Shown piece after piece: positions 50,768 through 59,685 of a stretch of DNA of 64,000 nt. The position numbers were made by a program, and so were the translations under genes. This stretch comes from an uncultured Porphyromonadaceae bacterium. Its GTDB lineage: Bacteria; Bacteroidota; Bacteroidia; Bacteroidales; Muribaculaceae. The stretch spans positions 1 through 64,000 of the forward strand of contig CANPMT010000003.1 in the NCBI GenBank assembly GCA_947575235.1, written 5' to 3'. Below the pieces are notes generated by a model. It was not told the DNA's origin and did no database searches. It worked only from the letters and a program-made list of their open reading frames with translations. Positions within the stretch are counted from its first letter, which is position 1. Every line of letters begins with the position of its first letter.

Positions 50768-51324
50768 TATGCGTTCTTTTTTGTGCGGTATTCGCACTTT
50801 ACTTTACCTTTGGCTATATTGTTAAGTTTGTTGCGTATCATCTGTTTGCGGATGGGAGATACGCGGTCGGTATATACCGTGCCCAGCAGATGGTCGAACT
50901 CATGCTGGATGATGCGGGCTGCGAAGCCGGTGAATTCCTTCTCATGCTCCACGAAGTCTTCGTCGAGCCAGTTGAGACGCACATGCTCGTGGCGCTTCAC
51001 CGGTTCGGAGAGTCCCGGGAGGGATAGGCAACCCTCCTCGCGCGAAACAGGGTCGGCGTCCTCGATAATCTCAAGGTCGGGGTTGATCAGGGCCATCTTG
51101 AGGTCGGCGCATTCCGGGAAGCGGTCGGCGAGCACCGAGCCGTCGATTACAATCACACTGATGGGGAGCCCGATCTGCGGGGCGGCCAGTCCCACTCCGT
51201 CAGAATGGTACATGGTCTCGAACATATCCTCGATGAGTTTCTTCAGCTGAGGATAATCCGGTTCGATATCTTCTGCTTCCTGGCGCAGCACAGGCTGGCC
51301 GTAAAGATAAATCGGTAATATCAT
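50767..51324 (-). CDS. def: peptide deformylase
   Basis: The 185-residue metalloenzyme removes the N-formyl group from nascent proteins. All three motifs are intact: GVGLAAPQIG (motif 1), EEGCLSLPG (motif 2, metal-binding Cys) and QHEFDHLLG (motif 3, HEFDH). It is directly coupled to ettA (TAATG). No promoter match was found in the 156 nt upstream, which is AT-rich. Confidence 0.96.
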   Translation of the reverse strand: MILPIYLYGQPVLRQEAEDIEPDYPQLKKLIEDMFETMYHSDGVGLAAPQIGLPISVIVIDGSVLADRFPECADLKMALINPDLEIIEDADPVSREEGCLSLPGLSEPVKRHEHVRLNWLDEDFVEHEKEFTGFAARIIQHEFDHLLGTVYTDRVSPIRKQMIRNKLNNIAKGKVKCEYRTKKNA

Positions 51325-51480
51325 TTATATGTTAATTATTAATTACTTATTATGAGGCAGAACTAAAAACGTAATTATATTGTCGTTTTCGTTGTTCTTG
51401 CGAAACAGGTTTTGCCCTATTATTCTATACGGTTTTAATTCTGATTTTATTGTTTCTGAATACGATTAGCCTACCAGTGC

Positions 51481-54400
51481 TTAGAACTTTCCTGTCACTT
51501 CAAGTTCAGTCATGGAATGAGCAGTGATGTAGAGGTATAACGTCGTGACGATTCGGGACGAGGCGATAATTTCTTCTTCCGAAGCATCCGGAGTAACATG
51601 ACTCTCGTCGTTGCGCAGATTGCGCATGGTGTCGAGATAACCGTACATGCGCTGGTATTTCTTCCGTTCTTTGAACTTTAGAGATTTCAGTTCCTCAAAT
51701 GCAAAGATACAATCAGCCAACGTGGGTGTTTTCTCCGGGTCGCGGTTATTTCTCAATTCCTTGCCATTGATCAGCCAATAAAGTTTCTTCAGATAGGTCT
51801 CAAACTTGGTGAGGATGGTGTTGAAATGACGGCGACGGTCTACAATAGTCAGTTTCTTGTCGTTGAAGAGTCTGTTGAATGAATCCGTCAGAAGATCATT
51901 TGCACCGTCAAGGGTTGGCAAAGATTTCGCCTGAAGTACTTTCACAAATACATCAATCACTTCGTTGAGCGGACGAAGGCCGGGGAAGTCGGCAAATTCA
52001 TCGTTGAAGTTCATATATAAAGCCTTTCTGAAAGCTTCCGGATCGAATATCAACGGGGCATCACGGAAATGATCGTAGAGAGCAGCTGCCATCTGCGACA
52101 TTATCTGACGGTATTTCTCACCATTATCGAACAGAGCTTTGAACGCCTCGGTCTGTTCTTCGTAGAGGGTGGTGGCCACATCATCGAATACACCGGGGAA
52201 CACAGCCTCCATGAATTGCTGCTTGCCGTTGTTGTTTGCCTTCTTCGAGAGTTTTTTCGCCTCCTTTGTATTGGTGAGACGATTCACTATAGCCTCGACA
52301 ATCACCCGGTCCGCCTCTGAGAAATCTCCTTTATAGAGAATGTTGATTTTGTCGATGATGTTTCCGAGCAGGTCTCGTTTCTTCTCCGGTTTTCCGCTAC
52401 CGTTGCCAGATTCACCCTTTACGGTCTTGTTGCCTTCCAGTGTGATTGCCACAGTCTCGCCTTGCTTGAACTGCGAGTTTACAAGCATGATTTTCTTCGA
52501 CAGGTCCGGTTTCTCATGCGGTGTCTTTGGCAGAAGTTTGTAGAGCGTATCTGCAAAGATATACGCCTTATACAGTGGACGATCGAAAGTGCGGGCTATC
52601 TGCGCCATATAGGAATAGAACCTCACGAAGTTCTTTATCTTGGAGCGCAACTCAAAACGCTTCTCCTCCTCCAGCGCATCAAACCGCGACATTATAGGCT
52701 TGAAGAAACCTGACAGCGCTGCCAAGGCATTCTTCTTGCCCCGATATTTCTTGTAAATCTCATAGAAAGCCTCTTCTTCTGTCTCGCTCCAGATATGATA
52801 CTGTGCAATATCCTTGCGGAAGCGATAGACGTAGTTCACATCTACCGGTTCGACAAGGTCGGTACCTTTATAGAATGGCTCAAATGCCTTCTTGATTTCA
52901 TCGGCTGTGTTGGAGAAGTCGAACACGAAAGTATCCTTCTTCAGTTTTTGCCAACGGTTTAGACGCGAGAGAGTCTGGACCGCCTTTACGTTCTTTAACC
53001 GTTTGTCAACAAACATCGTGTGCAGTTTTGGCTCATCAAAACCGGTCTGATACTTGTCGGCTACAATCAGTACGTTATAGAGGTCGCTCGCAAAATACAG
53101 AGGCAACCGCTCCTCGCTGATTCTCCGCTCGGGAGTGGAGTTGAGCTGCGACTCTGTGTAGGTGTCACCGCCGAATTCGAGTTTGCCTGAGAAGGCCACA
53201 AGCGGACGTATGTCATCATATCCGTTCTGCTTGCAATACTCCTTCATGGCAAGAAAATATCGCAGGGCGTGGGCACGACTGGCGCAGACTATCATTGCCT
53301 TCGCCTCGCCGTCCATTCGTTGGAGTGTCACCTCGCGCATCTTCTCAACCATAATTTCAACCTTCTGGTCAATCACATGCTGATGGTTGTCATGGTAAGC
53401 CTTTATGGCACGTGTAGCTGGAGTCTCTTCATAGTCGGGATTCTCGGCGATGTTCTTTGCTATCTCGTATGCTGTGCCAATCGGAGTGAAATTCTGCAAC
53501 ACATCCTTGATGAAGCCCTCCTCGATGGCCTGTTGCATCGAATAGATATGATATGGCTTATGCTTCATCTTGCCCGGCTTCTCCGGGTCGGGATAGGGAA
53601 TGCCGAATGTCTGCAATGTCTTAGGTTTTGGGGTAGCGGTAAAGGCATAGAAGGAGATGTTGCCATGCTGTCCTTGCGTGAGCAGGTCTTCCATCAGCGC
53701 ATCCTTCTCCTTCTCGAGTTGTTCCACCTCTTTGTCCTCGATTTCGGCGAGTTCGCGCAGAGCCTCGTCGGTATCGGCAAGGGCAGCTTTGGTTTTCTCT
53801 GCGTTCTTTCCGCTCTGACTGCTGTGAGCCTCATCGACAACCACAGCATAACGGCGCCCGCTCTGACTACCTACCTTATCATAGATATATGGGAAACGAT
53901 GCAGGGTGCAGATTACTATACGGGCATTACCGTCGCGGATTATGTCACCGAGTTTTGAAGACGGGTCGCCATCTTTTATCACCTCGACTTGGCCGAGGCG
54001 ATGGTCAAATCCGAGCACCGTGTTCTGCAACTGCTGGTTAAGAACACGGCGGTCGGTAATTACGAAGACTGTGTTGAACACATCCTTTTGCTCCGCATCG
54101 TGGAGTGAGGCAAGGCGGTAAGTGAGCCATGCAATCGAATTACTCTTGCCAGAACCTGCCGAATGCTGGATGAGATAATTGTGTCCGGCACCGTTGGCGG
54201 CGGTGTCGGCAGTCAATTTCTCAACCACATCGAGCTGATGGAAGCGAGGAAATATTATCTTGGTAGATTCCTCCTTTACCTCCTTCTCCTTACCATGCTT
54301 GTTGACAACTATCTTGATTCTTTCCTCTTTCTGAACGGAGATATAACGTTGCAGGATAGAGAGAAGCGCGTCACGTTGAAGCACCTGCTTCCAGAAATAG

Positions 54401-55134
54401 CCTGTTACATATTCACTTTCCGGCACATCCGGGTTTCCTGCACCCCCTGTGTTTCCCGCGCCATTATTTCCCTGGTTGAAGGGAATAAAGAAGGTTTTAT
54501 CCTTTTGCAGTTGTGTGGTCATGGCAACCTCATAGAGGTCAACCCCGAAATAGGCGAGTATACGGTTGTTGAAATGGAACAGCAACTCGTTAGGTTCGCG
54601 ATCCTCCATCCACTGTCGTTTGCTCTCCTCCACGCTTTGTCCGGTGAGCTGATTTTTAAGCTCAATTGCTATCACTGGAATACCGTTGAGCATCAGCACC
54701 ATATCGATTGTATTGTGATGCTTTGAAGAATAAGAGAATTGCCTGATAATGTGCAAGCGATTTGCTCGGTATTTTCGCATAAGGTCTTCGTTCAGTTCCG
54801 AAGCTGGAGCGAAATATGCTATGCGTAGCTTTTCCCCATGCAGGACATGATCGTCAAGACCGTTGCGTAAAACATAAATCAGCCCATACCGTGCTATATC
54901 CTCCTGAAGGATTTTATATAGATGTTCAGACGCATTTTCCGTACCATAGATTTTCAGATATCTCGCCCACAATTTGGGTTGCGTTTCCGTAATAAAATCG
55001 CGAAGCACGGTCAGGTCAATGGCCGCGTCCTTATTATATGTGAACTGGAAGCCACGCTCATATCCACCCTCTTCAAGCAGCCAGCGTTCGATGTCATCCT
55101 CAAAGTCCTTCTCCTTCAGATTCTCCTTATCCAT
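51481..55134 (-). CDS. hsdR: type I restriction enzyme R subunit
   Basis: The 1217-residue protein has an N-terminal PD-(D/E)XK nuclease domain (VLMLNGIPVIAIELKNQLTG, with the E-x-K in IELKN) and an SF2 motor: Walker A IQHSAGSGKSNSIAWL, DEAH in VVVDEAHSSQSG, SAT-like FYAFTATPK, and later VADKYQTGFDEPKLHTMFVD with QTLSRLNR. A helical C-terminal domain follows. It cuts and translocates unmodified DNA only in complex with HsdM and HsdS. Since hsdM is interrupted (58514), the enzyme may be silent. It is the last gene of the operon, 6 nt after hsdS. Confidence 0.93.
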   Translation of the reverse strand: MDKENLKEKDFEDDIERWLLEEGGYERGFQFTYNKDAAIDLTVLRDFITETQPKLWARYLKIYGTENASEHLYKILQEDIARYGLIYVLRNGLDDHVLHGEKLRIAYFAPASELNEDLMRKYRANRLHIIRQFSYSSKHHNTIDMVLMLNGIPVIAIELKNQLTGQSVEESKRQWMEDREPNELLFHFNNRILAYFGVDLYEVAMTTQLQKDKTFFIPFNQGNNGAGNTGGAGNPDVPESEYVTGYFWKQVLQRDALLSILQRYISVQKEERIKIVVNKHGKEKEVKEESTKIIFPRFHQLDVVEKLTADTAANGAGHNYLIQHSAGSGKSNSIAWLTYRLASLHDAEQKDVFNTVFVITDRRVLNQQLQNTVLGFDHRLGQVEVIKDGDPSSKLGDIIRDGNARIVICTLHRFPYIYDKVGSQSGRRYAVVVDEAHSSQSGKNAEKTKAALADTDEALRELAEIEDKEVEQLEKEKDALMEDLLTQGQHGNISFYAFTATPKPKTLQTFGIPYPDPEKPGKMKHKPYHIYSMQQAIEEGFIKDVLQNFTPIGTAYEIAKNIAENPDYEETPATRAIKAYHDNHQHVIDQKVEIMVEKMREVTLQRMDGEAKAMIVCASRAHALRYFLAMKEYCKQNGYDDIRPLVAFSGKLEFGGDTYTESQLNSTPERRISEERLPLYFASDLYNVLIVADKYQTGFDEPKLHTMFVDKRLKNVKAVQTLSRLNRWQKLKKDTFVFDFSNTADEIKKAFEPFYKGTDLVEPVDVNYVYRFRKDIAQYHIWSETEEEAFYEIYKKYRGKKNALAALSGFFKPIMSRFDALEEEKRFELRSKIKNFVRFYSYMAQIARTFDRPLYKAYIFADTLYKLLPKTPHEKPDLSKKIMLVNSQFKQGETVAITLEGNKTVKGESGNGSGKPEKKRDLLGNIIDKINILYKGDFSEADRVIVEAIVNRLTNTKEAKKLSKKANNNGKQQFMEAVFPGVFDDVATTLYEEQTEAFKALFDNGEKYRQIMSQMAAALYDHFRDAPLIFDPEAFRKALYMNFNDEFADFPGLRPLNEVIDVFVKVLQAKSLPTLDGANDLLTDSFNRLFNDKKLTIVDRRRHFNTILTKFETYLKKLYWLINGKELRNNRDPEKTPTLADCIFAFEELKSLKFKERKKYQRMYGYLDTMRNLRNDESHVTPDASEEEIIASSRIVTTLYLYITAHSMTELEVTGKF

Positions 55135-55140
55135 AACCTT

Positions 55141-56559
55141 TTATTTAATTGTGGTTTTACCGGTAACGGCTTCGAGTATTAGGCTTTGACGATACTGCCT
55201 AAGCGTCTCAATCTTCTCTTGCGTTACTATTATCAATTCGTCAATCTCAGCACATTTCGCGTCAAGAAATGCCGCTATCTCCTGCTGCTCTGAAAGAGGA
55301 GGAGTTGGCACAATGAAATTTTTAACGCAAGCCATATCTGCATATGGGAACGTAGTACCGATTGCGGTTTCCCGACAGAACTTACCCAAGATAAACATGT
55401 AGTAGAAAATGTATTGCTTATCTACTCGGTTGTCCAGCGATTTACGAATCTTTAGATTCGTAAATCGCTGATTCGCAAGCGAATCAGCAATTAGCATTGC
55501 GTGCTCTCCTATGGAGGCTGTGCATATCGCCAGAATGTAAGAACCGGCTTCAAACATGCCACCATTTTTTACGGCTTCGGGAGTGATGTATTGAATTGAT
55601 TCGTTTAGTTTACGTCCGGATTTACGAATATCTTCCATTCTGTACCAAGGAATAGTTCCATTGGTCCAAAATGAAGTCTCAGATTTTGAAGGTGTATAAC
55701 CATTTCTGAATTCAAAGAAATGTTGTACAGGTATTGCCTCCCAACCTAACGGGACATCTCCAATCCATTCGGAGCCGGAATAGCGAACCGGCGTGTCAGA
55801 ATTGAGGCCGTGGGTTACGGCTTCTGTGATGACGGCTTGGCGGTAGGCTTCGAGGTCGGAAATCATCTGCTGCTCAACTTCTATAAGTTCGTCAATCTCG
55901 CCACACTTACCGTCAAGCCATGTGGCTATCCGCTCCTGCTCTTCCAAAGGCGGTAAATAAAAGGATAGATTTAGAAAAAAATCAGAAGAAACGCGCGGCA
56001 TTTTAGTGCCATAGACAGAGCTTACGACAATTTTAGTAAATCCGTCGGAAAGCAGTATATATTTCACATATGCGGGATTGCAATTATTTTTGCAACGAAA
56101 TACAAAAAAATCGCCCACCGCATTACCTTCAAATTCTGCCTGCCATACTTTCATCAAATATGGACGGAGTTTTCCATATACAATATCATTTTTAGAAAAC
56201 GCGGTGCCATTACCATCAAACTTAGAATTTGATGCAATGTATTTTCCAGTTCCCGACTCAATATTTTCTAAACCTATCTTTGTTAAAGAATCAGATGCCG
56301 TTGTATTCAAGGATAAAAAATCTTTGAATCTACATAGAATCCAATGTTCAGGTGTATCGCCGATCCAAGGGATGCCGCTGTCTTTGAGTTTTGCAGATTT
56401 CTCACTGCAATCCAACCCGTGACAATTTGTCACGGGTTCGCCGATTTGAACATGGGTACAACTTGTACCCATGTTCAAATCCAAGTCGCTACAGTTTCTA
56501 ACTATTCCAACGACCTTTTTCAAATGGTTACAATTTGTTACCGGTTGATTTTCCTTCAT
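55141..56559 (-). CDS. hsdS: type I restriction enzyme S (specificity) subunit with unusual N-terminus
   Basis: The 472-residue protein has two target-recognition domains (about 58-190 and 255-390), each followed by a conserved helix: LEEQERIATWLDGKCGEIDE and LSEQQEIAAFLDAKCAEIDE. The canonical start is at KLKDSGIPWIGDTPEHW (residue 57). The preceding 56 residues are extra: they hold four copies of a V-x-N-C-x-x-L-like heptapeptide with Cys at 10, 23, 34 and 46, encoded by palindromic DNA. The ORF start at 56559 overlaps the YhcG-type gene by 4 nt, so translation of the extra part is likely. A second pair of palindromes lies in the second recognition domain. It determines the DNA site bound by the R-M complex. 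Confidence 0.88.
   Translation of the reverse strand: MKENQPVTNCNHLKKVVGIVRNCSDLDLNMGTSCTHVQIGEPVTNCHGLDCSEKSAKLKDSGIPWIGDTPEHWILCRFKDFLSLNTTASDSLTKIGLENIESGTGKYIASNSKFDGNGTAFSKNDIVYGKLRPYLMKVWQAEFEGNAVGDFFVFRCKNNCNPAYVKYILLSDGFTKIVVSSVYGTKMPRVSSDFFLNLSFYLPPLEEQERIATWLDGKCGEIDELIEVEQQMISDLEAYRQAVITEAVTHGLNSDTPVRYSGSEWIGDVPLGWEAIPVQHFFEFRNGYTPSKSETSFWTNGTIPWYRMEDIRKSGRKLNESIQYITPEAVKNGGMFEAGSYILAICTASIGEHAMLIADSLANQRFTNLKIRKSLDNRVDKQYIFYYMFILGKFCRETAIGTTFPYADMACVKNFIVPTPPLSEQQEIAAFLDAKCAEIDELIIVTQEKIETLRQYRQSLILEAVTGKTTIK
55436..55487. repeat. two adjacent perfect palindromes inside hsdS TRD2
   Basis: First: 55436-55451 with 55454-55469, a 16-bp stem and 2-nt centre. Second: 55468-55476 with 55479-55487, a 9-bp stem and AA centre. 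They overlap by 2 nt and encode DSLANQRFTNLKIRKSLDN of the second recognition domain. Paired as RNA they would form two strong stacked hairpins in the message. Confidence 0.8.
56414..56542. repeat. cluster of palindromes in the 5' coding part of hsdS
   Basis: Three palindromes share an ACAA-[T/C]-TTGT core: 56414-56438 (12-bp arms), 56443-56481 (19-bp arms, 1-nt centre) and 56526-56542 (8-bp arms, one mismatch). A degenerate fourth lies near 56490-56505. Each is in frame and encodes one Cys heptapeptide of the HsdS N-terminal extension. The even spacing (33-39 nt) points to expansion of one palindromic unit within the gene. Confidence 0.75.
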
Positions 56560-57650
56560 AACTTTTTCTCCTTCCCTTCAATCCGACAGACACTGTCTGT
56601 TGAATTCATTTTTTTGAGTCTGGCGCTTATTGAGGCGTTCAGAGCGTTTTCCAAGTCGTATGAAGCTACACCAAGGGGCTTGGCAATGTCACTCAGCGAC
56701 CACTCCACTGTAGTCTTGTCTTTATCCCGACATATAAGTAACCCCACAGTCGGGTTGTCATCATCCCCTTTAAGTAATTCATCAACAGCTTTCACATAAA
56801 AGTTGAGTTTGCCAGCATGTTCCGGTTGAAAGGATGTACGCTTCAATTCACACACCACAAAACTTTTAATCCTATAGTGATAAAAAATTAAATCGGGATA
56901 ATATGATGTCCCATCGGGCATACGAAGTTCCATCTGACGACCGACGAATGCAAAGCCTTTGCCAAGTTCCAATAGAAACCGCGTTATATCGTTCACCAAG
57001 GCATCTTCAAGATCCTTCTCTACATACTCCTCTGGAAGCTGAACAAAGTCAAAATAGTATTGGTCTTTAAGAATGGAGGTGGCTTTTTCAGCGAATTCAG
57101 TAGGTAACTTTTCGTTGAAGTTGGTTATCGCCTTTCCTTGCGATTTGTAAAGATTGGCCAAAAGCTTGTCTTTCAATGCAGGTCGGCTCCAATTGTTTTG
57201 AATTGTCGATTCAATATAAAATAGGGCCTCGTCAATAGAGATACATTTTGAGACAATATCAATATGGTGCCCCCAGGGAACTTTCCCGAAATCTACGGGC
57301 ATCTCTAATTGGTCAACGACTCGTTGACCAATTTCTATGCCTTGATTATAAAATGAATACCATCTTGCTGTATACTTGATATTGGTAACTGAAAACCCTG
57401 AGACATTAGGAAAGGAGGTTCTTAGATCAAGGCTAATTTGCTGCACCACCTTAGCTCCCCATTTTTGCTCTGCTTTCATGCACACAATGTCTCTGCCCAA
57501 TTCCCAATAAAATTGGAGCATCTCCGTGTTGACTCTTATCGCTGCTTTTGTCTGACTAGCATGATAGCGCAACTTGACTTGCTCAATCCACGCATAATAG
57601 CCTGGGTCGATATTCAGTCTTGACTTGTTTACAAAACTTGGCTTTTCCAT
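56556..57650 (-). CDS. YhcG/DUF1016-type PDDEXK nuclease family protein
   Basis: The 364-residue protein has the DUF1016 N-terminal helix-rich domain (VRYHASQTKAAIRVNTEMLQ is approximate to KLRYHASQTKAAIRVNTEML, FYWELGRDIV, LRTSFPNVSGFSVTNIKYTA, PWGHHIDIVSK) and the C-terminal PDDEXK nuclease domain: GRQMELRMPDGTSYYPDLIF, YHYRIKSFVVCELKRTSFQP, with the D...E-x-K in PDLIFYH / VVCELK. In Bacteroidota such genes often sit inside type I R-M operons, as here between hsdM and hsdS. The role is unknown; a defence or structure-specific nuclease function is assumed. Its ATG overlaps the hsdM stop by 1 nt (TAATG) and its stop overlaps hsdS by 4 nt. Confidence 0.85.
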   Translation of the reverse strand: MEKPSFVNKSRLNIDPGYYAWIEQVKLRYHASQTKAAIRVNTEMLQFYWELGRDIVCMKAEQKWGAKVVQQISLDLRTSFPNVSGFSVTNIKYTARWYSFYNQGIEIGQRVVDQLEMPVDFGKVPWGHHIDIVSKCISIDEALFYIESTIQNNWSRPALKDKLLANLYKSQGKAITNFNEKLPTEFAEKATSILKDQYYFDFVQLPEEYVEKDLEDALVNDITRFLLELGKGFAFVGRQMELRMPDGTSYYPDLIFYHYRIKSFVVCELKRTSFQPEHAGKLNFYVKAVDELLKGDDDNPTVGLLICRDKDKTTVEWSLSDIAKPLGVASYDLENALNASISARLKKMNSTDSVCRIEGKEKKL

Positions 57651-59653
57651 TACTTGCCTAAGATTTTGGACATCAACTCCTGTTCACGCTCACCGAGGGT
57701 GCGGAAATGCTCGAAGATCTCGGCGGCAGGGCGTGGTGCCGTGTAGCGGTAAAACTCACGGGTGAAGGGTATCTCGTAGCCGATTTTGGTTTCATCGTCG
57801 TTATACCAAAAATCGGGAGCGTATGGACGCACGTTGGCTTCGAGGAATTCATCGGGGTCGGTTTTCCACGGAATTATCTCACTGTCCTTTAGGTCGGGGT
57901 CTGGAGCAATACTGCTATCCATCTTAGTGGGCTTTACGCGGCACTCCATCTTCTGGTCGGCATCCTTGACACCGAAATAGTTGCGCACCAACGCGACCTT
58001 ACCCTGCGGTATCTTGATTTTTGCTTTCTCAAACTCATAGAAGAATGAGAAGTCGGGAAATGCGGGATTTCCGTTCGGAAAGATTGATTGCCAATAGTCG
58101 GCAAGTTTTTTAAGCAAGGGGCGGTCTGCGGACTTTACGCCCATTGCCTCGCATTTCTCCTCGGAATATTCAACTTTAGAGTATGTCAACCGCAGAGGAC
58201 GGTAGGTAAAGACCTTGCGGTACTTGAAGTCGTCTGTGTCCTTGATGCGACTCTCTACTCGGGTGTCACCATCGGTGTACTCCCAGTTGGCAAAATCCTT
58301 GTATGCCTTGACTATGAGGTCACGGCAACGGTCGGTAATCTCCACGCGCTTGTTGCCGAGGCTCTTGCGGCGTTTTTCAAAGCATTGACTCGCGTCAATC
58401 AGTTGAACTTTGCCACGACGGTCCTCCGGCTTCTCTTTTGAGATAACCCAGATGTATGTGGCTATTCCTGTGTTATAGAATAGATCGTTGGGAAGTTGAA
58501 TGATAGCGTCGAGTCAGTCGTTTTCAAGAAGGAATCCACGGATGTTGCTTTCGCCACCTTCGGCATCGCCCTTGAATAGCGGTGAACCATTTTGGATAAT
58601 AGCCATGCGACCGGAGTCTTTGAGCTTGGACACACCATTGAGTGTGAACAGCATCTGCCCGTCGCCAATGGCGGGTAGCCCAGCGGCAAAGCGGTCGCCT
58701 TCGCCGGTTTCTTTCTCAACCTGAGCTTTTGATGTCTTCCACTCGATGCCGAAGGGAGGATTGGAAATGATATAGTCAAACTCATACCCCTTGAACTGGT
58801 CGTTGCCGAGAGTGTCACCCTGACGCATATTTTCAGCATTGCCGCCCTTGATGAGGGTGTCGGCTTTTGCGATGGCAAATGTCTGATTGTTCAGTTCCTG
58901 ACCGTGTGAGGTGATGTCGGCATCCTCATCAAGCTGTAGCAGACGGTCAGAAAGACAACCGAGCATCTGCGACGTGCCCATAGCCATATCGTAAATGTCA
59001 ACGCTAACACCCTCTTCAGCGAGACGCTGCTCATCGCCAGCAATGAGAATGTCGGCCATGACATTGATGATGTCTCGGGCGGTAAAGTGCGCACCGGCCT
59101 GTTCATCGTAGCTTTCGGAGAATTTACGGACAAGTTCCTCAAAGATGTATCCCATATCTACGGACGATATACGGTCGGTACCGAGATATGCCCTGTCACT
59201 GTTGAATTCCTTTATTATAAGGTAAAGCAGACCATTCTCCTCCAGTTTGCTTATTTCCTTGTCAAACTCAAAACGGCGGATTATATCAATCACATTTTCT
59301 GAAAAGTGCTGTAGGTAATCATCAAAATTGTCAGAAATATTATCCGGGTCGGCGAGAAGATTCTGGAAAGTGAACTTTGATGTATTGTAGAATTGCTGTT
59401 TAGATGCTTTAGAGAGAAAAGGAGACTTCAATACCGCATCCATATCGCCAAGTTCTTCATTACGTTTCCACACGGCTTGGCGTGTTGGTGCAAGTGTATC
59501 CTCAAAACGTTTGATGACACACATAGGCAATATGACATTGCCATATTCATGCGGCTTGTAGACACCTACAAGTTTATCAGCAATAGCCCAGATGAGAGCG
59601 GCTTTTTCCTGTCGGTTTATGGTGGTGAGCCTTTCGGCAGTTTGACTGTTCAT
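57650..59653 (-). pseudogene. hsdM: type I methyltransferase M subunit interrupted by in-frame TGA
   Basis: The frame from the ATG at 59653 (MNSQTAERLTTINRQEKAAL) is that of a normal ~667-residue HsdM but is broken by TGA at 58516-58514 (codon 380). Before it: FDDYLQHFSENVIDIIRRFE, the SAM-binding region DIYDMAMGTSQMLG and the catalytic NPPF (YIISNPPFGIEWK). After it the same frame runs on without another stop: LDAIIQLPNDLFYNTGIATY, IWVISKEKPEDRRGK, and the C-terminal domain to 57650. In homologues the residue here is Trp ('LLEND-W-LDAI'), so a single TGG to TGA change explains it. Both halves are otherwise intact. Unless TGA is read through, no full M subunit is made. An upstream in-frame ATG at 59689 overlaps the PBP1A stop. 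Confidence 0.85.
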
Positions 59654-59685
59654 GACGATGATTTTACTACCTTGTATTGGATTGG

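Noticed and set aside
51481..59653. Invertible hsdS shufflon
   Set aside because: Only one hsdS is present, with no second S fragment and no recombinase gene nearby; the palindromes are local, not paired distant inverted repeats.
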